From 13-2-20CM-68-14 sp051955535 (lineage in GTDB: Bacteria > Actinomycetota > Thermoleophilia > Gaiellales > Gaiellaceae): DNA of 14,540 nt. The position numbers and the translations under genes were made by a program. Of the stretch, positions 1 to 7,119 are shown one piece after another (position 1 is the first letter of the stretch; every line of letters begins with the position of its first letter). The notes beneath the pieces are model-generated. The model was not told the origin of the DNA. It made no database searches and worked only from the letters and a program-made list of their open reading frames with translations. The DNA lies in NCBI GenBank assembly GCA_051955535.1, contig JBQCGP010000039.1, positions 1 to 14,540 on the forward strand, written 5' to 3'.

Positions 1-219
1 GAACGACTCGAGGGAGCGCTCGAACTCGCCCGGCGGTTGCGCGACGATCAGCAGCGCAAGCGTGATCAGTGCGGGTACGAAAACGATCAGATCGCTCGGG
101 CGTCGGGCCCGAGCCAACCCCCGAGGGGAGGCGAAGACCCGGATGCCCCCTGAGCCGGAGGCTCCGCCGGGGAGCCCTTGCCGAGATCGTGCCGCCGGCT
201 GCAGCGAAGCGCGCTCCAT
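1..219 (-). CDS. N-terminal fragment of a membrane protein, cut by the left edge
   Basis: On the minus strand an ATG at 219, directly preceded by an in-frame TGA, opens a frame that stays open for 73 codons to the window edge. The first ~25 residues are Gly/Ser/Arg-rich and low in complexity. They are followed by IRVFASPRGLARARRPSDL and then a hydrophobic segment (LIVFVPALITLALLIVA) that looks like a first transmembrane helix, then an acidic stretch. The Arg-rich patch before the helix suggests a cytoplasmic N-terminus. The pattern recalls the N-termini of actinobacterial multi-pass proteins of the lysylphosphatidylglycerol-synthase transmembrane type, but that is only a resemblance. It lies 70 bases downstream of the arylsulfatase on the same strand, so co-transcription is possible. 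There is no strong Shine-Dalgarno, and the true start may be an internal GTG/TTG nearer the IRVFAS segment. Confidence 0.5.
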   Translation of the reverse strand, partial: MERASLQPAARSRQGLPGGASGSGGIRVFASPRGLARARRPSDLIVFVPALITLALLIVAQPPGEFERSLESF

Positions 220-289
220 TCACTCGCGGAGCGCGAAATACCACAGAACCGGCGCCCTCGACGCGATCAGGGCCGTGTCCGTACTCAAC

Positions 290-2650
290 TCACTGCCGGG
301 CCACCGCGACCCGCAGCCGCTCCTCGGCGGAGAGCACATGGTCCGCGTCTTCGGCTGACTCCTCGATGTCGATCTGCACCCAGTTGACCGTGCCGTTGAA
401 GGCGCTCTCCTCAGACGAGTAATCGTCGCTCACCGGAGACCCGGTGTCATGGCCGACATCCGTCGTCTCGTCGGCGGAGAAGATCAACGGCACCGTCGCC
501 TCGACGCGGCCCTCGCCGATCGGGTCACCGTCGACATAGAGCGTTGCGGTGCCGCCTTTCGCGGGGCCGCCGCCGTCGTAGGCGAACTCCATCCGCACCT
601 GATGGGTGCCGGCCGGGACGGCCTGCTCGCCGCGAACTGTGAAGCGCTGCAGCCCTATGAAGTTGTGGCAGTACGTCGGCGCGCCGTCCTTGAGGTAGAC
701 GGCCCATCCGCCGAAGGCACCGCCCTGGGCGACGATGACGCCGCGGCCGCCGGTCTCGGGCACCACGATCTCGGCCGTGACCGCGTGGGACTTGTTCTTG
801 GTGTTGACCACCGAGCCCTCGCTCAGGCGTCCCATGCCGCCGAAGAGGAGCTGCGAGTTGCCCCTGACGAGCTTGGGGCGCCCGGCAAGATCGGGATCGA
901 AGCGCTCGACCCGACGGTCGTCGAGGGGCAGCACATCGAACTTCTTCGCCTCTTCGAGCCAGAGCTGCTGCAGCTCCGCCAGCTTCTCGGGCATCTCTCG
1001 TGCGAGGTCATGTGCCTGGCTCCAATCGGTCGAGGTGTCGTACAGCTCCCACACGTCCTCTTCGAAGGACGGGAGCGGCCCCACCACCCACGGGACCGAA
1101 TGCCTGGTTACGGCGGTCCATCCCTCGTGGTAGATGCCGCGGTTGCAGAACATCTCGAAGTACTGCGTCGTGTGCCGGTCGGCGGCCGACGCGTCGTCAA
1201 ACGCGTAGAGCATGCTCACCCCGTCGATCGGCGTCTGCTCGATCCCGTTCACCGACGAAGGCTCGGGCAATCCGGCGGCCTCGAGCACGGTCGGGGCGAT
1301 GTCGATGACGTGGTGGAACTGGGTCCGCACCTCTCCCTTCGCGTCGAATCCCCTCGGCCAGTGGATGACCGTCCCGTTACGCGTGCCGCCCCAGTGCGAC
1401 GCAACCTGCTTCGTCCACTGGAATGGCGTGTCCATCGCATGCGCCCAGCCCACCGCGAAGTGGTTGTACGCCTCCGGGCCGCCGAACTTGTCGATCCGCT
1501 CTGCCATGAACTCCGGCGTCTCAAGCGCGGCGGCGCCGTTGAAGTAGATCAGCTCGTTGAACGTGCCGTTCAGGCCCCCTTCGGCGGAGGCGCCGTTGTC
1601 GCCGATGACGTAGATGACGAGCGTGTCGTCGAGGATGCCGAGGTCGTCGATCGCATCGACGACCCGACCGATGTGGTAGTCGACGTGCTCGAAATAGCCC
1701 GCGTAGATCTCCATCTGGCGAGCGAGCACCGGCTTGAGTTCCTCCGGCATCTCGTCCCAGGCTGGAATCTCCTCATGCCGCGGGGTCAGCTGCGTGTCGG
1801 GCGGCACCACGCCGAGCTCCTTCTGCCTGGCGAGCGTCTGCTCGCGAAGCGCATCCCAGCCCTCGTCGAAGCGACCCTTGTACTTGTCGCCCCACTCCGG
1901 CCCCACCTGGTGCGGAGCGTGGGTTGCGCCGGGCGCGTAGTAGATGAAGAAAGGCTTGTCCGGCATGAGCGCCTTCTGCTGGCGAATCCACGCGATCGCC
2001 TTGTCCGTCATGTCCTCGGTGAAGTGGTAGCCCTCCTCGGGTGTCTTGTCGGGCTCCATCGGCGTCGTCCCCTCGTAGATAGCGGGGAAGTACTGGTTCG
2101 TCTCGCCGCCGATGAAGCCGTAGAAGTACTCGAACCCGCCGCCCCCGGTCGGCCACGCATCGAACGGCCCCATCGGGCTCGTCTCCCAGGTCGGTACCTC
2201 GTGGCACTTGCCGAACTGGGCCGTGGAATAGCCGTTGAGGCGCAGAGTCTCGGCCAGCGGCGCCGCCGCCTTGGGCCGCACCGAGTTGTATCCCGGCGCG
2301 GAGGTCGCGACCTCGGTGATCCCGCCCATGCCAACGGCGTGGTGGTTGCGGCCCGTCAGGAGCGCAGCGCGCGTCGGTGCGCACAGGGCGGTCGTGTGGA
2401 AGCGATTGAACTTCAGTCCTCCTTCGGCGAGACGCTCCGCAGTCGGCGTCTGGCAAGGCCCGCCGAACGCGCTCGACGCACCGAAGCCGACGTCGTCGAG
2501 CAGCACGATGAGGACGTTCGGTGCGCCCTCGGGCGGGCGCAGCGGCTCTATCGGAGGGAATTTCGCAGCTGGGTCTTTCGCGTCCAGCACGTCACACGAA
2601 GGCCGCGGGGGATCCGGAATCGGGAGCACGGTGCGCTTGGAAGTAGTCAT
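290..2650 (-). CDS. Arylsulfatase, Cys-type (formylglycine-dependent), AtsA-like long form
   Basis: A 786-aa sulfatase of the alkaline-phosphatase superfamily that should hydrolyse sulfate esters to release inorganic sulfate. Metal-binding Asp pair at D52-D53 (VLLDDVGFG). The sulfatase signature CAPTR begins at Cys90 and is followed by AALLTGRNHH; Cys90 is the residue converted to formylglycine. A later DNGASAEGG segment carries the second Asp-Asn metal pair. Length and the C-terminal sandwich-like region match the ~780-aa mycobacterial AtsA/AtsD type. There is no signal peptide or transmembrane segment: the N-terminus is polar and Pro-rich, so a cytoplasmic location is likely. The ATG at 2650 has no obvious Shine-Dalgarno. 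It is divergent from a radical-SAM maturase, which would install the formylglycine. The C-terminus (VAVARQ) is the usual end of the family, so the gene is complete. The natural substrate cannot be told from sequence. Confidence 0.93.
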   Translation of the reverse strand: MTTSKRTVLPIPDPPRPSCDVLDAKDPAAKFPPIEPLRPPEGAPNVLIVLLDDVGFGASSAFGGPCQTPTAERLAEGGLKFNRFHTTALCAPTRAALLTGRNHHAVGMGGITEVATSAPGYNSVRPKAAAPLAETLRLNGYSTAQFGKCHEVPTWETSPMGPFDAWPTGGGGFEYFYGFIGGETNQYFPAIYEGTTPMEPDKTPEEGYHFTEDMTDKAIAWIRQQKALMPDKPFFIYYAPGATHAPHQVGPEWGDKYKGRFDEGWDALREQTLARQKELGVVPPDTQLTPRHEEIPAWDEMPEELKPVLARQMEIYAGYFEHVDYHIGRVVDAIDDLGILDDTLVIYVIGDNGASAEGGLNGTFNELIYFNGAAALETPEFMAERIDKFGGPEAYNHFAVGWAHAMDTPFQWTKQVASHWGGTRNGTVIHWPRGFDAKGEVRTQFHHVIDIAPTVLEAAGLPEPSSVNGIEQTPIDGVSMLYAFDDASAADRHTTQYFEMFCNRGIYHEGWTAVTRHSVPWVVGPLPSFEEDVWELYDTSTDWSQAHDLAREMPEKLAELQQLWLEEAKKFDVLPLDDRRVERFDPDLAGRPKLVRGNSQLLFGGMGRLSEGSVVNTKNKSHAVTAEIVVPETGGRGVIVAQGGAFGGWAVYLKDGAPTYCHNFIGLQRFTVRGEQAVPAGTHQVRMEFAYDGGGPAKGGTATLYVDGDPIGEGRVEATVPLIFSADETTDVGHDTGSPVSDDYSSEESAFNGTVNWVQIDIEESAEDADHVLSAEERLRVAVARQ

Positions 2651-2697
2651 TGCACAAGCGTCAAACGCGCCTCGTCGGAGGGCATCGTCCTATCGGG

Positions 2698-3987
2698 ATG
2701 AGGCGGGAAGGGCAGGTCGAATGCGACCCTCGGAGCGTGGCCACCGCCGCCGGCCAACCGTCCGCGTTCCATCTGCTGGCGAAACCGACGGGAGCCGTCT
2801 GCAACCTCGACTGCTCGTACTGCTTCTTCCTCTCGAAGGAGATGCTCTATCCGGGGAGCCGCTTCCGGATGGGCGAGGAACTGCTCGAGCTCTACGTCCG
2901 GCAGCTGATCGAGGCGCACGCGCGGAGCCCGGAGGTCGTCATCGCCTGGCAAGGAGGCGAGCCGACGCTCATGGGGCTCGACTTCTTCCGGCGCTCGGTG
3001 GAGCTCGTCCAGCAGTACCTGCAGCCGTATCAACGGCCCGTCTACACGATTCAGACGAACGGCACACTGCTCGACGCGGAATGGGCGGAGTTCTTCCACG
3101 AGCACGACTTCCTCGTCGGTATCTCGATCGACGGCCCGCGCGAACTCCACGACGCCTACCGGGTCGACAAGGGCGGGAAGGGATCGTTCGACCAGGTCAT
3201 GCGCGGGCTCGGCGTTCTCGTCGACGAAGGCGTCGAATGGAACGCGCTCACCACCGTTCACGCGGCCAACGGCGATCACGGACGGGCCATCTACCGGTTC
3301 CTGCGCGACAAGCTCGGATGCCGTTTCATCCAGTTCATCCCGATCATCGAGCGCGTGGCCGAGAAGTCGGATGAGGAGTGGACGTCGTGGCGGGACCGAC
3401 CTCTCTATTCGCAGCAGGGCGACACCGTGACGGCGCGCTCGGTTGCGCCCGAGCAGTACGGCAGGTTCCTCATCGACGTCTTCGAGGAGTGGGTACGTCG
3501 AGACATCGGTGAGGTCTACGTCCAGATGTTCGACGTTGCGCTCGCAAACTGGTACGGCGAGCCACCCTCACTGTGCGTGCACTCGGAGACGTGCGGGCTC
3601 GCGCTCGCGCTAGAGCACAACGGCGACCTCTACTCGTGTGACCACTTCGTCGAGCCGGAGTACCGGCTCGGCAACATCCAGGAGACCCACATGCTCGAAC
3701 TCGTGGCGTCTCAACGACAGCAGCAGTTCGGTCTCGACAAGGCCGCTACCCTCCCTCACTACTGCCGTGAGTGCGACGTCCGTTTTGCCTGTCACGGCGG
3801 ATGCCCCAAAGACAGGTTTACGCGGACTCCCGACGACGAGCCGGGGCTCAACTACCTCTGCGCCGGCTACAAGGCGTTTTTCCACCACATTGACCAGCCC
3901 ATGCGCCTTATGTCCGAGCGACTTCGAGACGGCCGCGCTCCGGCCGAGATCATGGCCCTCTACGCGAACATCGACGTGAGCTCTTGA
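2698..3987 (+). CDS. Radical SAM/SPASM anaerobic-type sulfatase-maturating enzyme
   Basis: A 429-aa radical SAM enzyme expected to oxidise the active-site Cys (or Ser) of a sulfatase to C-alpha-formylglycine without oxygen. With the ATG at 2698, the radical SAM cluster motif CxxxCxxC is C35, C39, C42 (CNLDCSYC), followed by the WQGGEP motif at ~84-89. The SPASM region carries C293, C299, C314, C356, C359, C365, C369 and C388, ligands for two auxiliary 4Fe-4S clusters as in anSME/AslB proteins. The frame is also open back to a TTG at 2650 that abuts the sulfatase start. ATG 2698 is preferred because it has GGAGGG at 2677-2682, although the spacing (15 nt) is long; a GTG at 2737 is the other option. 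Divergent pairing with a Cys-type sulfatase strongly supports the role. Confidence 0.92.
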   Translation: MRREGQVECDPRSVATAAGQPSAFHLLAKPTGAVCNLDCSYCFFLSKEMLYPGSRFRMGEELLELYVRQLIEAHARSPEVVIAWQGGEPTLMGLDFFRRSVELVQQYLQPYQRPVYTIQTNGTLLDAEWAEFFHEHDFLVGISIDGPRELHDAYRVDKGGKGSFDQVMRGLGVLVDEGVEWNALTTVHAANGDHGRAIYRFLRDKLGCRFIQFIPIIERVAEKSDEEWTSWRDRPLYSQQGDTVTARSVAPEQYGRFLIDVFEEWVRRDIGEVYVQMFDVALANWYGEPPSLCVHSETCGLALALEHNGDLYSCDHFVEPEYRLGNIQETHMLELVASQRQQQFGLDKAATLPHYCRECDVRFACHGGCPKDRFTRTPDDEPGLNYLCAGYKAFFHHIDQPMRLMSERLRDGRAPAEIMALYANIDVSS

Positions 3988-4094
3988 CCTAATCACGACT
4001 TTTCGTGCATGCGTGAGACCGGATCTTGCGGATCAGCCCGCGCCGCCGCTGCGGGAAAAGGAGAACGAACCTCCCACAGAGTGGATCGCAGAGA

Positions 4095-4109
4095 TCTACT
4101 TGAAGTAGA
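4095..4109. repeat. 15-bp inverted repeat between convergent genes
   Basis: TCTACTTGAAGTAGA is a perfect palindrome with 7-bp arms around one central base. It lies in the 150-bp gap (3988-4137) between the convergent maturase and flavoprotein genes. No T-run follows on either strand, so it is a poor intrinsic terminator. A second weak hairpin in the same gap pairs CACGA (3994-3998) with TCGTG (4003-4007). Nothing else was recognised in this gap. Confidence 0.35.
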
Positions 4110-4137
4110 CGTTTGACTCCGGTCGCCGCCGTCCCGA

Positions 4138-5823
4138 TCACGTGTTCTCGCGGAGGTACTGGTGCACGAACGCGATCGCCATGCTGCCTTCTCCGACTGC
4201 CGCGGCCACTCGCTTGACGGGGCTGAAGCGGACGTCTCCGCAGGCGAAGATGCCGGGGACGCTCGTCTCGAGGAGGTAGGGATCTCGGTCGAGGACCGCC
4301 GAAGCGGCGTCGCGCGCGTCGGGCCCCGTGAGCACGTAGCCCTTGGGGTCCAGGGCGATTTCGGGTGGGAGCCAGGCCGTCTCGGCATCTGCGCCGATGA
4401 AGATGAAAAGGCCGCCGGAATCAAGTCGAGTCGTAGCCCCGGTCGTCGTGTCGTGGACGTCGATTGCATCGAGCGAGGTGTCGCCCTCGGCGGCGATGAC
4501 CTCGGTCCGGTATCGCACGTGGATGTTCTCCCGTGCGGTGAGCTGCTCGACGAGGTACTGCGACATGCTCTTGCCGAGGTTCTCACCGCGGTAGAGAACG
4601 GTCACGCTTTGCGCGTAGGTCGAGAAGAACATCGCTGCCTGCCCGGCTGAGTTGCCGGCACCGATGATGTGGATATCCCGGCCGTGTGTATTCGCTGCCT
4701 CGCTGCGGGCAGCGCCGTAGGAGATGCCTCTGCCGGCGAGCCGGTCGAAGCCCTCGACCTCGAGGTGCCGCCAGGAAACACCGCAGGCGAGGATGATCGT
4801 CCGGGCCTGCAGGACGTCGCCGCCGTCGAGGTACACCTGATGGGTCGCGGCGTCGATCCGCTCGACCGAGCGGGTGACCACAATCTCGGCTCCCAGCCTG
4901 CGAGCCTGCTGGAGCGCGCGGCTCGAGAGCGCTTCCCCGGACACCCCCGAGGGGAAGCCGAGATAGTTCTCGATCCGGGATGACGTACCTGCCTGGCCAC
5001 CCGGCGCCTCGCACTCGATCACGATCGTGCGCAGTCCTTCGGAAGCGCCGTACACGGCGGCTGCCAGCCCGGCCGGGCCAGCACCAACGATCACCGTGTC
5101 GTACTCCGCTGCCACCGGCTCAGTCGCCAGGTCGAGCAGCTCGGCCACCCGTCGAAGCTGCGGCCGGACGACGGTCTTGCCGTTCACGCGAATCACGGGG
5201 TAGCTGTCCTCCGCGGGCAGCGCTCCGGCCCACTGCGCAACGTCGGCAGGCAAGTCGGGCTGGAGCCATCTGAACCGGATCTGGTTGCGGTCGAGGAACC
5301 GCCTCAGCTCGGCGCACGAGGGTTCTCGGCGGTAGCCGAGCACGATCGCCCGATACTGGGCTGGTGCAGACGCACGGGCTTGCAGACCTTTCGGCCCTGC
5401 GAGCCGGTTGTTCGCGAGGGCGCCCACCCGCTCCGCGATCTCCGGCACCGCGGCGGTGAGCTCCGCGTAGTCGTGAAGGTCGATGCGGAAGACCCGCGAG
5501 GGCTCAACTGCGCGGAACCCCGCCGGGTGAAGCATTCCGAACGCCATCGCCATCTCCCCGATGACCTCGCCCGGTTTCCGCTCACCGATCACACTCTCCA
5601 CCCCGTCGAAGCGCCTCAGCACCTCGATTCGTCCCTCGAGAACCCCGAACAGCGCCCGCTCGTCGCCTTCGTTCACGACGAACTCGCCAGGCATAAGCGT
5701 GATATCTGCGACCAACCGGGAAAGGCGGTCGCGTTCGGACGGCTCGAGGTCCGCGAACACCGCGACCCGACCGATCTCCTCCGCCGTCACCACGACGGGC
5801 AACGCTACTACCCCGGCCGACAA
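4138..5823 (-). CDS. CNB domain / thioredoxin-fold / thioredoxin-reductase-like FAD oxidoreductase fusion
   Basis: A 561-aa three-part protein. Residues ~20-135 form a cyclic-nucleotide-binding (CRP-like) domain (PGEFVVNEGDE, GEVIGEMA). Residues ~157-235 form a thioredoxin/glutaredoxin-like domain with one Cys (PSC170) where a CxxC would be. Residues ~241-561 are TrxR-like: FAD motif GAGPAG at 247-252, PGGQAGTSSRIENYLGF, pyridine-nucleotide motif GAGNSAG at 388-394, and the C-terminal FAD-contact segment ACGDVR near 528-532. The redox CxxC of true thioredoxin reductase (GVSYCATC) is replaced by ISYGAARS around 367-374, so it cannot be a classical disulfide reductase. The start is TTG at 5823, chosen because GAGGTGG lies just upstream (5827-5833). 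It is the last gene of the minus-strand array, 63 bases after the methyltransferase. The CNB domain may gate activity by a bound nucleotide. Confidence 0.9.
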   Translation of the reverse strand: MSAGVVALPVVVTAEEIGRVAVFADLEPSERDRLSRLVADITLMPGEFVVNEGDERALFGVLEGRIEVLRRFDGVESVIGERKPGEVIGEMAMAFGMLHPAGFRAVEPSRVFRIDLHDYAELTAAVPEIAERVGALANNRLAGPKGLQARASAPAQYRAIVLGYRREPSCAELRRFLDRNQIRFRWLQPDLPADVAQWAGALPAEDSYPVIRVNGKTVVRPQLRRVAELLDLATEPVAAEYDTVIVGAGPAGLAAAVYGASEGLRTIVIECEAPGGQAGTSSRIENYLGFPSGVSGEALSSRALQQARRLGAEIVVTRSVERIDAATHQVYLDGGDVLQARTIILACGVSWRHLEVEGFDRLAGRGISYGAARSEAANTHGRDIHIIGAGNSAGQAAMFFSTYAQSVTVLYRGENLGKSMSQYLVEQLTARENIHVRYRTEVIAAEGDTSLDAIDVHDTTTGATTRLDSGGLFIFIGADAETAWLPPEIALDPKGYVLTGPDARDAASAVLDRDPYLLETSVPGIFACGDVRFSPVKRVAAAVGEGSMAIAFVHQYLRENT

Positions 5824-5826
5824 GGA

Positions 5827-5833
5827 CCACCTC
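5827..5833 (-). promoter_or_regulatory. Ribosome binding site supporting the TTG start of the flavoprotein gene
   Basis: On the minus strand GAGGTGG precedes TTG 5823 with a 6-nt gap from the GAGG core. This is the best Shine-Dalgarno near the 5' end of the flavoprotein and decides the unusual TTG start. Confidence 0.6.
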
Positions 5834-5886
5834 AGGCCGATTCAGAGCTCCGAAGTCTGTCACTCAGGAGCCGCCGCTAGCGAAGC

Positions 5887-6672
5887 TCATGCACTCTTCT
5901 TGAATGCCTTGAGCGTCGTGCCGCGCGCGCCGAACTTTTGCGCTTTGCGGCGCGTGTCCTCGAACTTGGAGCGGGCGTAGGTGTCGACGAGCTGACCGGT
6001 CTCGACTCTCTCGAACCCGTGTCGCTCTAGGAGTTTGGCGTACGCTGCTTCCAGCAGCGCCCCAGCAATTCAGCCGGTCCAGAGGTCGATGTTCCGGCGT
6101 CCTTCTTCGCTGACCGGGTTCTGGATCGTCACGTCCGCGACCTGCAGACGCCCGCCCGGCGTGAGTACGCGGTGAAGCTCGCTGAAGACCGCGTCCTTGT
6201 CTGGGATCAGGTCGATGACCCCGTTGGAAATGACGACGTCGAAGCTCTCGTCGGCGAAAGGCAACCGTTCGGCCTCGGCCTCGACGAACTCGACGTTCGT
6301 CGCGCCCATCTCTGACGCTGCAGCCCGCGCCTTGTCGAGCATCTGCTGCGTCATGTCGACGCCGGTCACCTGCCCCTGCGGCCCGACCATCTGGGCGGCG
6401 ATCAGCGAGTCGGTTCCGGCACCCGAGCCGAGATCGAGCACCCGCTCGCCTTCGGCCAGGCGTCCCATCGTCCACGGGTTGGCGACGCCGGCAAACGACT
6501 CCACCGCGCCCTCCGGAACGTTCGCGAGCTCGGCCGGGTAGTCGAGGTCTTCGGCCCAGGCGCGGCCGGTCGGGAAGATGAAGTCGCGTTCGGGCTCCCC
6601 GGAGACGGACGCGTAGGTCTTCTTTATCTCGCTCTTCAGCAGACCGACGTCGACTCCGACCTCGATAGCCAT
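5887..6672 (-). CDS. ArsM-like SAM-dependent methyltransferase, probable selenoprotein (in-frame TGA at codon 201)
   Basis: A class I SAM methyltransferase of the UbiE/ArsM type. SAM motif I is VLDLGSGAGTDS (~78-89), then VTGVDMTQQML (~102-112), EAEAERLPF (~131-139) and SNGVIDLIPDK (~149-159). Codon 201 is TGA in DLWTG-TGA-IAGALLEAAY. The same frame then runs 60 more sense codons (GFERVETGQL, DTYARSKFEDT, GTTLKAFKKSA) to a TGA at 5889-5887, giving 261 aa. The TGA aligns with the conserved Cys of AS3MT/ArsM (LWGEC-LGGAL, Cys206 of human AS3MT), and a SECIS-like hairpin follows. The Cys positions corresponding to AS3MT Cys156 (SNCVINL, here SNGVIDL) and the N-terminal GCG Cys (here AGVANP) are absent, so it is not a canonical arsenite methyltransferase; arsenic, selenium or sulfur could be the acceptor. 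ATG 6672 has GGAG 8 nt upstream; a GTG one codon earlier is also possible. A Cys-to-stop mutation or base error is the alternative. Confidence 0.8.
6043..6060 (-). promoter_or_regulatory. Candidate bacterial SECIS hairpin
   Basis: Read on the minus strand, CGCTGCT (6059-6053), loop GGA (6052-6050) and AGCAGCG (6049-6043) form a perfect 7-bp stem. A G-U pair (6060 with 6042) can extend it, and further G-C pairs are possible with bulges. The loop starts 17 nt after the TGA and its first base is G. Bacterial SECIS elements are known to be stem-loops just downstream of the UGA, with the apical loop roughly 16-37 nt away and a G in the first two loop positions. If the closing U-A pair opens, the loop becomes UGGAA, which also fits. 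The hairpin also encodes Ala-Leu-Leu-Glu-Ala-Ala, so chance is not excluded. Confidence 0.6.
6070..6072 (-). other. In-frame TGA, probable selenocysteine codon (Sec201)
   Basis: The TGA interrupts the methyltransferase frame exactly where the ArsM/AS3MT family has a conserved Cys. TGC/TGT to TGA is the expected Cys/Sec exchange. Translation resumes in the same frame with family-like sequence, and no other frame damage is seen on either side. The Sec machinery (selA, selB, selC, selD) is not in this window, so recoding is not proven here. Confidence 0.75.
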
Positions 6673-6726
6673 CACACCAACTCCACGGTCGACACAGCCG
6701 CTCTCATAGCGACAACCCTCTCACGC

Positions 6727-7095
6727 TCAGTAGCTGAACACGGTCGCATCGCTGCCCGCCCACTCCCACATCGGGCTCGCGCCGACGACCTGCGTGCTCG
6801 CCACCTTCTCGGTCTCGGCGAGGTCGCGCGATGCGAGGCAGATCGGGCATAGCCAGAGTTCGCCGCCGGCCTCGGTGAACTGCTCCCATAGCCGCCCGAG
6901 CGGTGGGCAGTCCTTGCAGACGACGCCCTGCATCTCTCCGGGAAGGCCGAGCCGCACCGCGTCCTTCGTCGCCCAGACGACAACTTCCTTGCCCTGCTGC
7001 TGCGCTGCAGTGGCGACGAGGAACGCGACGAGCACGCGCTCACCGTCTTCCATCCCCGTAGCGAGGTTGATCAGCACCTTGTCGTTCCCTGCCAT
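6727..7095 (-). CDS. DsrE-like small sulfur-relay family protein
   Basis: A 122-aa single-domain protein of the DsrE/DsrF-like fold. It starts KVLINLATGMEDGERV and ends WEWAGSDATVFSY, the usual C-terminus of actinobacterial members. It holds two Cys pairs, C60-x-x-C63 (VVCKDCPP) and C83-x-x-C86 (WLCPICLASR), candidate persulfide or metal/thiol sites. Family members such as DsrE and TusD carry sulfur as a Cys persulfide, and related proteins handle tellurite or other chalcogens. The ATG at 7095 has an excellent Shine-Dalgarno (AAGGAGGAG, 7099-7107). It sits 24 bases after the MFS gene and 54 bases before the methyltransferase, which supports co-transcription. Its exact sulfur donor and acceptor are unknown. 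Confidence 0.85.
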   Translation of the reverse strand: MAGNDKVLINLATGMEDGERVLVAFLVATAAQQQGKEVVVWATKDAVRLGLPGEMQGVVCKDCPPLGRLWEQFTEAGGELWLCPICLASRDLAETEKVASTQVVGASPMWEWAGSDATVFSY

Positions 7096-7119
7096 CGTCT
7101 CCTCCTTCGCTCTTGTGTC

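Noticed and set aside
220..292. Read-through of the arylsulfatase TGA into open sequence downstream
   Set aside because: The sulfatase already ends with the normal family C-terminus, and the downstream sequence in that frame looks unlike protein and overlaps the next gene.
449..2701. A 750-codon open frame on the plus strand opposite the arylsulfatase
   Set aside because: It is Arg/Val/Leu-rich with no recognisable domain and mirrors the sulfatase codons. Long antisense frames are expected in high-GC DNA. The same applies to 10831-12045 and 12955-14421 on the plus strand.
6070..6072. Genome-wide reassignment of TGA to an amino acid
   Set aside because: Nearly every other gene here (sulfatase, maturase, flavoprotein, DsrE-like, MBL, OsmC, LysR, cyclase, beta-helix) ends at TGA with a normal family C-terminus.
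5864..6475. A 203-codon minus-strand frame covering the region after the methyltransferase TGA
   Set aside because: It is in another frame, Arg-rich and of low complexity. The methyltransferase frame itself gives the family-like C-terminus, so a frameshift explanation is not needed.
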